NCBI GenBank assembly: GCA_030835305.1
Contig: JAURPJ010000120.1
Location: forward strand, 1-64,000
DNA: 64,000 nt
Reading direction: 5' to 3'
Source of the DNA: Verrucomicrobiota bacterium
Lineage (GTDB): Bacteria; Verrucomicrobiota; Verrucomicrobiia; Verrucomicrobiales; Akkermansiaceae
How positions within the stretch are numbered: the stretch's first letter is position 1; the number at the start of each line of letters is the position of its first letter. The notes below the pieces were generated by a model. That model saw nothing but the letters and a program-made list of their open reading frames with translations, had not been told where the DNA came from and ran no database searches. Of this stretch, positions 18,006 through 25,127 are shown in pieces. Made by a program: the position numbers and the translations under genes.

Positions 18006-18437
18006 ATGAGAACGCTTCTCCCCTCCCTCTAAATTTTCAGCCTTCTCCCTGTTTCAATTTCAGCCTAATCCAAGGACAAGAAAAGAGCCCTCATCGAGCA
18101 GGGTTTGCGCGAAGCTTTTAGCGCCTGTCAAAAAGAGGACCTTGAGACCATCACCTAGCGACTCAAAGAAGTCTTGAAAGCGATTGGCGAAAGGAAAGCC
18201 GAGAAGGTTGGCGCCGTCCTTCCCGGTGAAATCGATGACTGGAAGACCGATGAACTGGAGCTCGAAGACCTTGCTGCTCTCGGGGGCGGAATCTCGGTGA
18301 AGCGCGCCTACACTCTCGAAGAAAAAAGCATTACCGCAAAGGTCGACTTATACGATCTCGGAACTCCTCGCGGCGGCCGACTGCCAGTCGGTCTCCGGAC
18401 ACATCAGGCGATCCTCCGTGAAAAGCAAAATGCCTGA
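18006..18437 (+). pseudogene. secreted-protein gene with three in-frame stops
   Basis: One frame runs from ATG 18006 to TGA 18437 but is interrupted by TAA at 18030, TAA at 18066 and TAG at 18156. Read through, it starts with a typical signal peptide (MRTLLPSL, then IFSLLPVSISA) and continues into a charged protein with QGLREAFSACQKEDLE and VGAVLPGEIDDWKTDELELE. The second and third stops are each one C-to-T change from a Gln codon. The gene begins 31 bases after the broken SUMF1 gene, so the two may have been one operon and decayed together. Family not recognised. Confidence 0.7.
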
Positions 18438-18461
18438 CCGGTTCGAAAATCAGCCAGGCAA

Positions 18462-18488
18462 ACACACAAAACGCCATTATTCCGGCGT
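18462..18488 (-). terminator. weak intrinsic terminator of the DUF2934 gene
   Basis: Minus strand: stem ACGCC/GGCGT with an 8-base loop, followed by a T-rich tail TTTGTGTGTTT, 12 bases after the stop at 18500. The stem is only 5 bp, so this is tentative. Confidence 0.4.
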
Positions 18489-18499
18489 GAATCACTCAA

Positions 18500-18742
18500 C
18501 TACTTCGTGAGGAGACGCTCCGCCTCCAACCAATCACCTTCAGGAGTTCCGGGAGTCCCAGTTTCCTGACGTTTGAGGAAAAGCAGGTAAGCTGCCTGAC
18601 CAATATCGTCGGTGGTAATCACTTTCGTCGCAGCTTTCTTCACGGCAGCTTTTTTGGCAGCCGCCTTGACCGTCTTTTTGGCCACGGTTTTCTTCACGGC
18701 TTTCTTTGCCACCTTTTTGGCAGCTTTCTTTTTCGCAGGCAC
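18500..18742 (-). CDS. DUF2934 protein with lysine/alanine-rich histone H1-like tail
   Basis: An 80-residue protein. Residues 1-40 consist of repeated AKKA/VKK units (MPAKKKAAKKVAKKAV and onward), like bacterial histone H1-like proteins. Residues 45-80 form a short helical domain matching DUF2934: IGQAAYLLFLKRQETGTPGT and GDWLEAERLL. The basic tail should bind DNA or another polyanion. Free-standing DUF2934 domains have no known function. A weak terminator follows. Confidence 0.85.
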   Translation of the reverse strand: MPAKKKAAKKVAKKAVKKTVAKKTVKAAAKKAAVKKAATKVITTDDIGQAAYLLFLKRQETGTPGTPEGDWLEAERLLTK

Positions 18743-18848
18743 AGAGGCTGATCAGCAGGGAAGGTACCAAGAAAAATCGAGGATGCGAAAGAACTCTAAA
18801 ATAAATTTCCGCTCAAAATGAAATGGGTTCATCGGGCTAATTTTCTCG

Positions 18849-19442
18849 CTAAAGAGAACCGAAAACCCCGCGAAGACGAATTTCAAGAACATCACCACCA
18901 GGAGAATTTTGTGTTCCTGCTAAAATCCGGCCCACAAATTGATCAATCACCATGGAAACTCGCTCCTGAAGGTGATCGCGCCGCATCCCAGATTCCGCGA
19001 GGAGCATTCCACAAGCCAAGACGCGCTTTTGATTCACATGACCGTTTAACGGATTCGAGTATTCCTCTAATTTCGCACGGACCATTTCCCATTTTCGGTC
19101 AGCCATGACTAAATCTTCCTTCAGACGACTAAATTTCCAGAGCTCCTCCTCTAGAAACTCTCTTATTTTAGTCCAACATCCGGGATCCTCACTCGCCGAT
19201 TGTAATATTTCACGGCACTTTGTGGTCACAAAAGTAATAGTTTTTGCCGAAAACTCATCTTTAAGACTCAATTCACCCTCTTCGGGCTCTTGAAAACAAT
19301 TTGCTAAAACCTTGCTAATTTCCTCAACTTTTCCACTTCCAACGGAGTTTCCCTGACTAAGCAGAAAGTCTTCCCTCATTGCAAATTCAGCGAGAGATTG
19401 ATTGGTTTCGAGGGAGTTCTGGGGAAGCCGCTTGGATTTCAT
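18849..19442 (-). CDS. hypothetical protein
   Basis: About 197 residues from ATG 19442 (a TTG at 19493 would add 17). It is soluble, strongly helical and charged, with segments such as EEISKVLANCFQEPEEGELS, EFLEEELWKFSRLKEDLV and VSMVIDQFVGRILAG. The DNA is more AT-rich than its neighbours, which may indicate foreign origin. It is divergent from the gene at 19606, with a strong hairpin between them. No family recognised. Confidence 0.55.
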   Translation of the reverse strand: MKSKRLPQNSLETNQSLAEFAMREDFLLSQGNSVGSGKVEEISKVLANCFQEPEEGELSLKDEFSAKTITFVTTKCREILQSASEDPGCWTKIREFLEEELWKFSRLKEDLVMADRKWEMVRAKLEEYSNPLNGHVNQKRVLACGMLLAESGMRRDHLQERVSMVIDQFVGRILAGTQNSPGGDVLEIRLRGVFGSL

Positions 19443-19556
19443 GGGATTGGGAGATTTCTTGTCAAAGAAGTTCGACAGCCCCAAAACTATCAAAAAACTC
19501 TCTTGAGTCCAGATTTTTAGAGTTTTACTCTAATTTTCTTGGGTTTTTTATTTTAG

Positions 19557-19592
19557 ATTAGCGAAATATCTTGCATTTCGCTAATTTTTTTT
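19557..19592 (+). terminator. perfect 11 bp hairpin with T8 tail between divergent genes
   Basis: ATTAGCGAAAT and ATTTCGCTAAT form a perfect inverted repeat with a 7-base loop, followed directly by eight T. It looks like an intrinsic terminator for the plus strand, but its 3' end is only 13 bases before the ATG at 19606, where a normal terminator would silence the gene. It could be an attenuator, an operator, or a terminator for upstream transcription with an internal promoter. The surrounding 19500-19600 is very AT-rich. Confidence 0.6.
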
Positions 19593-19605
19593 CTAATTCC
19601 ATCCC

Positions 19606-20103
19606 ATGGATGACTCCTCGGCCCTAAAAAAAATTGCAGAATTAGTGTGGGCTCTCGAACTCGACGGAGCCAAAGCAGCCTGTGACGTCGTCCAAAAGAT
19701 CATCGAGGCCAAAGAGGCTGTCGAAGGTGGCACTGAGCAGATCGGCATCCGACAGGATCAAAAAACGTCGGACGAACTTCGCGAGGTCCGCCGCTTCCTC
19801 GATAACGGCATCCTTGATCTGAACGGCCCGGAGTGCGTCCTCCTTGGCAGTTTCTTCAAACACCGTGAAAACGTTGATCTCCTCGACACCCGCTCCCTGA
19901 ACGTCACTCTCGACAGTTACGGGCGAAAGCCTTCCAACACCACCAGCACTGTCGAGAATCTGGAAAAGAAGGGCATGATGGAATTTGTGGCCGGCGAAAA
20001 TCTCAACGCCCACAAAACCTTTCGGCTGACCAGCCAGGGATTTGCCGAAGTCCGCAACTTGATGGGGAGACTGGCCCGCAAGAATTTCTCCGCGGTCGGT
20101 TAG
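19606..20103 (+). CDS. hypothetical protein with winged-helix-like C-terminus
   Basis: A 165-residue soluble protein. The C-terminal third (TTSTVENLEKKGMMEF, then a short wing, then TFRLTSQGFAEVRNL) resembles the recognition helix and wing of winged-helix transcription regulators. The N-terminal half is helical and unrecognised (MDDSSALKKIAELVWALELD). No membrane segment or signal peptide. A regulatory role, possibly through the hairpin immediately upstream, is inference only. Confidence 0.6.
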   Translation: MDDSSALKKIAELVWALELDGAKAACDVVQKIIEAKEAVEGGTEQIGIRQDQKTSDELREVRRFLDNGILDLNGPECVLLGSFFKHRENVDLLDTRSLNVTLDSYGRKPSNTTSTVENLEKKGMMEFVAGENLNAHKTFRLTSQGFAEVRNLMGRLARKNFSAVG

Positions 20104-20221
20104 ACCACTTCGCTCTCTTGCAGATACGCGGAATTGTCTTTTATTAATTCAGGTGGCTCTGCTATTTCTCCCCACGTCGCGGGAGGCGACAAACTTCCAC
20201 TCATCTAAATTTTCCAAGACC

Positions 20222-21520
20222 ATGCCGATCAACATTGAAATGCCCAAACTCTCCGACACCATGACCGAAGGAACCGTGGTGCGCTGGCTCAAGCAGGAGG
20301 GTGAGGAAGTTGAAATTGGCGACATCATTGCCGAAATCGAAACCGACAAGGCAACCATGGAAATGGAAGCCTTTGATGAGGGCGTCCTTTCCAAGATTTC
20401 TGTTTCCGAAGGTGGCAAGGCTCCTGTGGGGTCGGCGATTGCCGTCCTACTCGAAGATGGTGAAAGCGACGAGGACGATTCTGCACCCGCCGAGGAAAGC
20501 GCTCCAGCTGCTTCATCCAGCGCACCTCCCGGAGTGGCCAAGGCTCTCGAATCAGCCGCCGCCACTGTCAACAAATCGCAAACCACCACCCCGGCTCCTG
20601 CGGCCACTCCCGTCAGCGGTGAGCGCATCAAAGCCTCTCCACTCGCGAGGAAGATCGCCGAAGCCGAAGATGTCGATCTTGCCAGCGTGACCGGAACCGG
20701 ACCCGGAGGTCGCATCGTGAAAGCAGACGTTGTTGCAGCCCCAGCGGCTCCTGTAACTACCGCGCCGGCTCCTTCGCCCTCCTCGGCAGCCACTCCCGCT
20801 CCCGCTGCAATTTCGCCCGTGGCCGGAGGCGAGGACCAAATCGTCGAGCTCTCCAGCATGCGCAAGATCATTGCCGAGAGACTTCTTACTTCCAAGGTTA
20901 CCATCCCGCACTTCTACCTTCACCTTGAGGTCGACGCCGCGCCGCTCATGGCCCTCCGCAAGCAGATCAACGCGCAAGCCGAAGCCACTCACGGTAACAA
21001 ATATTCCGTGAACGATTTTGTTGTGAAAGCCCTCATCAACGCCTCGGTGGCCGTGCCCGAAGTGAACGCCTCCTACAACGGCGACCACATCGTCCAGTTC
21101 GCTCACGTTGGCATCTCAGTGGCCATCGCGGTTGATGACGGCCTCGTCACTCCCGTTGTCAAAAACGCCGAGCAAAAATCCCTCCTCGCCATCTCCAAGG
21201 AAATCAAAGAGATGGCCGTTCGTGCTCGCGACAAGAAGCTCGCTCCGAACGAATTCGATGGTGGCACCGTCACCATCTCAAACCTCGGAGCCTGGGGCGT
21301 CGAATCCTTTGATGCCATCATCAACCCTCCTCAGGCTGCCATTCTCAGCGTAGGGGGAATCATCGAGAAGCCCGTCGTCAAGGACGGAGCGATCGTTCCG
21401 GGCCTCCGTATGAATCTCGGCCTCAGCTGCGACCACCGTGTTGTCGATGGAGCTGTCGGGGCCAAGTTCCTCGGGGAGATCAAGCGCCTCCTCGAGAACC
21501 CCGCCCTCATGCTCGTTTGA
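20222..21520 (+). CDS. pdhC: dihydrolipoamide acetyltransferase, E2 of a 2-oxoacid dehydrogenase
   Basis: 432 residues from ATG 20222, which starts the lipoyl domain (MPINIEMPKLSDTMTEGTV); the longer upstream frame adds unrelated residues. The lipoylated Lys is in EIETDKATMEME. An Ala/Pro/Ser-rich linker, a peripheral-subunit-binding domain (SPLARKIAEAEDVDL, TGTGPGGRIVKADV), a second linker and the acyltransferase core follow, ending with the active-site His in CDHRVVDGAVGAKFL. It transfers acetyl groups to CoA in the pyruvate dehydrogenase complex. No E1 or E3 gene is adjacent, so the pyruvate assignment rests on overall similarity. Confidence 0.93.
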   Translation: MPINIEMPKLSDTMTEGTVVRWLKQEGEEVEIGDIIAEIETDKATMEMEAFDEGVLSKISVSEGGKAPVGSAIAVLLEDGESDEDDSAPAEESAPAASSSAPPGVAKALESAAATVNKSQTTTPAPAATPVSGERIKASPLARKIAEAEDVDLASVTGTGPGGRIVKADVVAAPAAPVTTAPAPSPSSAATPAPAAISPVAGGEDQIVELSSMRKIIAERLLTSKVTIPHFYLHLEVDAAPLMALRKQINAQAEATHGNKYSVNDFVVKALINASVAVPEVNASYNGDHIVQFAHVGISVAIAVDDGLVTPVVKNAEQKSLLAISKEIKEMAVRARDKKLAPNEFDGGTVTISNLGAWGVESFDAIINPPQAAILSVGGIIEKPVVKDGAIVPGLRMNLGLSCDHRVVDGAVGAKFLGEIKRLLENPALMLV

Positions 21521-21541
21521 TAATTTTAGCCTAAGATTTCG

Positions 21542-21590
21542 AAACGCAGAGTATCCGGACGGTCCAGACCTCCGAAACTCTGCGTTTTTT
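21542..21590 (+). terminator. nested-stem intrinsic terminator after the E2 gene
   Basis: An outer 11 bp stem AAACGCAGAGT / ACTCTGCGTTT encloses a smaller CGGA/TCCG and GGTC/GACC stem and runs into a T6 tract. It ends 21 bases before the pseudouridine synthase start and separates the two genes. It also argues against the longer upstream starts of the next gene, whose coding frame would have to run through it. Confidence 0.85.
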
Positions 21591-21611
21591 GTTTCAGCTC
21601 CTTGCCAGCCG

Positions 21612-22187
21612 ATGCTCATTGCCTTCAACAAACCCTACGGTGTTCTCAGCCAGTTTAATGCCAACCCCGGGGACGAAGGGCAGCGCACTTTGAAGGAATT
21701 CGACTTCCCGCCGCGGTGCCTTCCCCTCGGACGACTCGACATGGACTCCGAAGGGCTCCTTCTTTTCACAGACAAAAAATCTCTCGAAGATCGCCTTCTC
21801 AATCCCCGCTACGCCCACCGCCGCCGCTACCTCGTCCTTGTGGAGGGAGAGCCCGATGACGCCGCTCTCACCAAACTTCGCAGCGGCACTCTCGTCATCA
21901 AAGGTCACAAGTGCCTCCCCTGCCGGGCCAAATCCCTTAAGCAGGCCCCACCAATTCCCGATCGTGATCCGCCGGTCCGATATCGCAAAAATATCATCGA
22001 TACCTGGCTTCGCCTCGAACTTCGAGAAGGCAAGAACCGCCAGGTTCGTCGCATGACCGCTGCCGTCGGCCACCCCACTCTCCGCCTCCTCCGCGAAGGC
22101 ATCGGCGCCTTCCCCCTCGGCGACCTGCCCGTTGGCGAATGGAAAGAACTCACCCCGGAAGAACGCGCCGACGTCTTTTCCCGTTGA
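21612..22187 (+). CDS. pseudouridine synthase, RsuA/RluE type
   Basis: 191 residues from ATG 21612 (MLIAFNKPYGVLSQF), the usual start for RluE-like proteins that lack the S4 domain. The catalytic Asp lies in LPLGRLDMDSEGLLLFT; the C-terminal motif is ELREGKNRQVRRMTAAVGHP. It isomerises a specific uridine to pseudouridine in rRNA. RluE modifies 23S rRNA in E. coli, but the exact target here is not decidable. Transcription probably starts after the terminator at 21542-21590. Confidence 0.92.
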   Translation: MLIAFNKPYGVLSQFNANPGDEGQRTLKEFDFPPRCLPLGRLDMDSEGLLLFTDKKSLEDRLLNPRYAHRRRYLVLVEGEPDDAALTKLRSGTLVIKGHKCLPCRAKSLKQAPPIPDRDPPVRYRKNIIDTWLRLELREGKNRQVRRMTAAVGHPTLRLLREGIGAFPLGDLPVGEWKELTPEERADVFSR

Positions 22188-22287
22188 GACAAATCACCTG
22201 AAAAGCCGGGGTCCTCTAAAAATCCCCATGGAGGAACATCATCTAACATATCTAAAATTCATTTCATCTTCTCTAATTCCCGATTAG

Positions 22288-22301
22288 TGTTCAATTGAAC
22301 G
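22288..22301 (+). promoter_or_regulatory. candidate LexA (SOS) box
   Basis: TGTTCAATTGAACG contains the perfect 12 bp palindrome GTTCAATTGAAC. It matches 13 of 14 positions of TGTTC-N4-GAACA, the LexA motif I recall being described for Verrucomicrobia (tested on the Verrucomicrobium spinosum recA promoter). The last base abuts the ATG at 22302, so a bound repressor would block transcription or initiation of the repair operon. Only the final position (G instead of A) departs from consensus. Confidence 0.72.
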
Positions 22302-23582
22302 ATGGAACTACAACAAAAACTCGAGATCCTTGCGGACGCCGCCAAATACGATGCTTCGTGCGCCAGCTCCGGTGCCACCCGCAAAAATTCCTCCAGCGGC
22401 AAGGGAGTCGGCTCCACCGGCGGAGCAGGCATTTGCCATTCCTACGCCCCCGACGGCCGCTGTATCTCTCTTCTCAAAGTCCTCCTCACCAACCGCTGCC
22501 TCTACGACTGCCACTACTGCATCAACCGCCGCTCGTCCAACGTCCAACGCGCCGCATTCACCTCCGATGAAGTTGTCAAGCTGACCCTCGACTTTTATAA
22601 GCGGAACTACATCGAAGGCCTCTTCCTCTCCTCAGGCATTATTCGCAGCGCAGACCATACCATGGAGATGGTCATTGAAGTCGCCCGCTCCCTCCGTGAG
22701 GACCACGACTTTCGCGGTTACATTCACCTTAAAACAATCCCCGAAGCCTCGGTCGAACTCATCGAAAAAGCCGGTCAGTTTGCCGACCGAATCTCCATCA
22801 ATATCGAACTCCCCGATGAAGAAAGCCTGAAAACCTTTGCCCCCGAAAAGTCACTTAGGAGAACCCGGATCGCGATGGGGAAGATCCGCCATCGTGTCGA
22901 AAACGCCAAGGAAGTTCGCCGCGAAAAAGGAGGAAAACGTTCCCCGGACTCCCGCTTCGCCACCGGTCAAAGTACGCAAGTTATCGTAGGTGCCGATAGC
23001 TCCACCGACCAAACCTTTCTCAAACGCTCCACCGACCTTTACTCAAACTATCGTCTCCGCCGGATCTACTACTCCGCTTTCAGCCCCATCCCGGAGCCCT
23101 CCTCGATTCTCCCGATCAAGTCGCCCCCGCTCGTTCGCGAGCACCGGCTATACCAGGCCGATTGGCTCATGCGCTTCTACGGTTTTGATGCCACCGAAAT
23201 TGTTTCGGACGATCTTCCAAATCTCGACCTTGATCTCGACCCCAAGCTCTCCTGGGCTCTCCGCAATCGCCACCTCTTCCCCATCGATCTCAATCGCGCC
23301 GACAAGCTCATGCTTTACCGCGTTCCCGGCCTCGGCATTCGTAATGCCGACCGCATCCTCGGCATCCGGCGCTATGGAGCCATCAAAATCCAAGATCTTA
23401 TCCGCCTGCGGGTCTCCCTCAAGAAAGTCCTCCCCTTTATCATCACCGCCGATCACACCCCAAGCACCCGCGAACTTGATCACGAAAACCTCCGCTCTAG
23501 ATTCGCGCCCCCTCCCGAACAAATGGAACTCGCGCTCTCTCCCTCCGACCAAGGATCTCCCCTTGGAAAAGTCATCGATTGA
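22302..23582 (+). CDS. putative DNA modification/repair radical SAM protein
   Basis: A 426-residue radical SAM enzyme of the family that co-occurs with the UdgX/DUF4130 protein. The 4Fe-4S/SAM motif is Cys66-X3-Cys70-X2-Cys73 in TNRCLYDCHYCINRRS. Ahead of it comes a Gly/Ser-rich loop with two more Cys (GAGICHSYAPDGRC). The C-terminal region carries helix-hairpin-helix-like DNA-binding sequence, LYRVPGLGIRNADRILGIRR. Its reaction is unknown; the family name reflects genomic linkage to DNA glycosylase-like proteins. It starts right after a candidate SOS box, and the UdgX fusion gene begins three bases after its stop. Confidence 0.93.
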   Translation: MELQQKLEILADAAKYDASCASSGATRKNSSSGKGVGSTGGAGICHSYAPDGRCISLLKVLLTNRCLYDCHYCINRRSSNVQRAAFTSDEVVKLTLDFYKRNYIEGLFLSSGIIRSADHTMEMVIEVARSLREDHDFRGYIHLKTIPEASVELIEKAGQFADRISINIELPDEESLKTFAPEKSLRRTRIAMGKIRHRVENAKEVRREKGGKRSPDSRFATGQSTQVIVGADSSTDQTFLKRSTDLYSNYRLRRIYYSAFSPIPEPSSILPIKSPPLVREHRLYQADWLMRFYGFDATEIVSDDLPNLDLDLDPKLSWALRNRHLFPIDLNRADKLMLYRVPGLGIRNADRILGIRRYGAIKIQDLIRLRVSLKKVLPFIITADHTPSTRELDHENLRSRFAPPPEQMELALSPSDQGSPLGKVID

Positions 23583-23585
23583 GCC

Positions 23586-25040
23586 ATGCTCACCCTCACT
23601 GTCGAGAACGACTTTGAAGACTGGCGGGAGAAAGCCCGTGCTCTTCTTCTTGCTGGCATTTCACCGGCCAGAATCATCTGGGAAGAGCCCGGCCAGCGCG
23701 GACTTTTTGAGACCGACAGGCCCCTTCCGCCACCGGCGACTGCTCCGGCCCCTAGGGTGTCGCGCGAGTTCCTGTCGCTTGCCGAAACAATCGCCCACCA
23801 CTGCTCTGCCGAGCGCTGGGCCCTGCTCTACCAAACCCTTTGGCGACTCACCTTGGGCGGCGAAAGCAATCTTCTTAAAAGAACGACAGACCCTGACGTT
23901 TCACGCCTGTTTCGTATGCGTAAGGAAATCTCGCGCGACATACATAAGATGCACGCCTTCGTGCGCTTCAAAAAAACCGGTGAAAATTCTAAGACCGGCC
24001 GCGAGCGATTCATGGCGTGGTTCGAACCGGACCACCGTATCATGCCCCTAACCGCGAAATTCTTCCAAAAGCGTTTCACCGGGATGGACTGGGTCATCTT
24101 CACCCCGACCGGTTCCGCTTCCTGGGATGGAAAAAACCTCTGCCACGGCCCGGGCGTTGATAAGGTCGAGGTTCCCGAAGAGAAACTCGATGAACTCTGG
24201 CGGGGTTACTACAAGAGTATCTTCAATCCCGCCCGCCTCAAGGTGAAAGCGATGCAGGCCGAAATGCCCAAGAAATATTGGCACAACCTTCCCGAATCCG
24301 ATCTCATTGAATCGCTCATCTCCGGGAGCCGGCACCGCGTTCAGGGCATGCTCGAAGAGCACCTCCGCCCGACTACCAGCGGAGGAAAAAATCCCTACCT
24401 CAAACATCTTCGCAAGCTCACCTCCCAAGATAGCAACAGCGTCTTTATCCCCGACGATCACATCGGTAAACCTCTTGATGACCTTCGTGAACTGTCAACT
24501 TGCTGCCACGCCTGCCCGCTTCATCAAGCTGCCACCGGAACAGTGTTTGGAGAAGGTCCGGACGATGCCGAAATCATGCTCGTGGGAGAGCAACCCGGCG
24601 ATCAGGAAGATCTTCTCGGCCGTCCCTTCGTCGGTCCGGCCGGACAACTTCTCGATCGTTTCCTCGCCGAGGCCGGAATCGATCGAAAGACGTGCTATGT
24701 CACCAATGCCGTGAAGCACTTTAAATTCACCCTGCGCGGAAAACAGCGACTTCATCAAAGCCCAAATCAGGACGAAATTTCCCGTTGTAAACCGTGGCTC
24801 GTTGGTGAACTCCTCGAAGTCAAACCCCGCACCCTCATCCTTTTTGGTGCTACGGCCGCCCGCTCGCTAATCGATCCAAATTTCAAGATCACCCGGCAAC
24901 GCGGCATTGTCCCGGACACCGGCCTTGCCGAAAAAGTGATCGCCACCGCTCATCCCTCCTATCTGCTCCGACTCCGGGACACTCCGCAGCGAGAAGTCGA
25001 AGAGGCTCTTTTTCTAAAAGATCTCCAACTCGCAAAGTAG
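23586..25040 (+). CDS. DUF4130-UdgX fusion: uracil-DNA-binding/glycosylase-like protein
   Basis: 484 residues in two parts. Residues about 1-250 are the DUF4130 domain linked to radical SAM partners (LRMRKEISRDIHKMHAFVRF-type region near 115-135, then WFEPDHRIMPLTAKFFQKRF). Residues about 295-484 are a UdgX-type family 4 uracil-DNA glycosylase fold: Fe-S Cys in TCCHACP, GEQPGDQEDLLGRPFVGPAG, the UdgX-specific loop KQRLH (Lys386-His390) and the C-terminal ATAHPSYLLRLRD. In characterised UdgX the loop His becomes covalently bonded to the abasic site after uracil removal; His390 is the counterpart. The operon partner is the radical SAM protein. Confidence 0.93.
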   Translation: MLTLTVENDFEDWREKARALLLAGISPARIIWEEPGQRGLFETDRPLPPPATAPAPRVSREFLSLAETIAHHCSAERWALLYQTLWRLTLGGESNLLKRTTDPDVSRLFRMRKEISRDIHKMHAFVRFKKTGENSKTGRERFMAWFEPDHRIMPLTAKFFQKRFTGMDWVIFTPTGSASWDGKNLCHGPGVDKVEVPEEKLDELWRGYYKSIFNPARLKVKAMQAEMPKKYWHNLPESDLIESLISGSRHRVQGMLEEHLRPTTSGGKNPYLKHLRKLTSQDSNSVFIPDDHIGKPLDDLRELSTCCHACPLHQAATGTVFGEGPDDAEIMLVGEQPGDQEDLLGRPFVGPAGQLLDRFLAEAGIDRKTCYVTNAVKHFKFTLRGKQRLHQSPNQDEISRCKPWLVGELLEVKPRTLILFGATAARSLIDPNFKITRQRGIVPDTGLAEKVIATAHPSYLLRLRDTPQREVEEALFLKDLQLAK

Positions 25041-25101
25041 CCGAAAGCTCCCACTTCTAGTCACCGAGCCGGAGCGTCTGAAAGCTGGAGCTTTCGTCTA
25101 C
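25037..25101. repeat. imperfect palindromic intergenic repeat, copy 1
   Basis: GTAGCCGAAAGCTCC at 25037-25051 and GGAGCTTTCGTCTAC at 25087-25101 form a 15 bp stem with one mismatch. A smaller palindrome GAAAGCTGGAGCTTTC lies inside the right arm. The left arm contains the TAG stop of the UdgX fusion gene. A related sequence, GTAGCCGAAAGTT with its reverse complement, occurs after another stop codon at 41155. It may also act as a terminator between the convergent genes. Confidence 0.65.
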
Positions 25102-25127
25102 TTTCTCCCAACAAACCGGGGAAGAAA

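Noticed and set aside
18006-18437. Stop-codon recoding (TAA/TAG read as Gln)
   Set aside because: Intact genes in the window end at TAA and TAG, and the neighbouring gene is also broken, so decay is the simpler reading.
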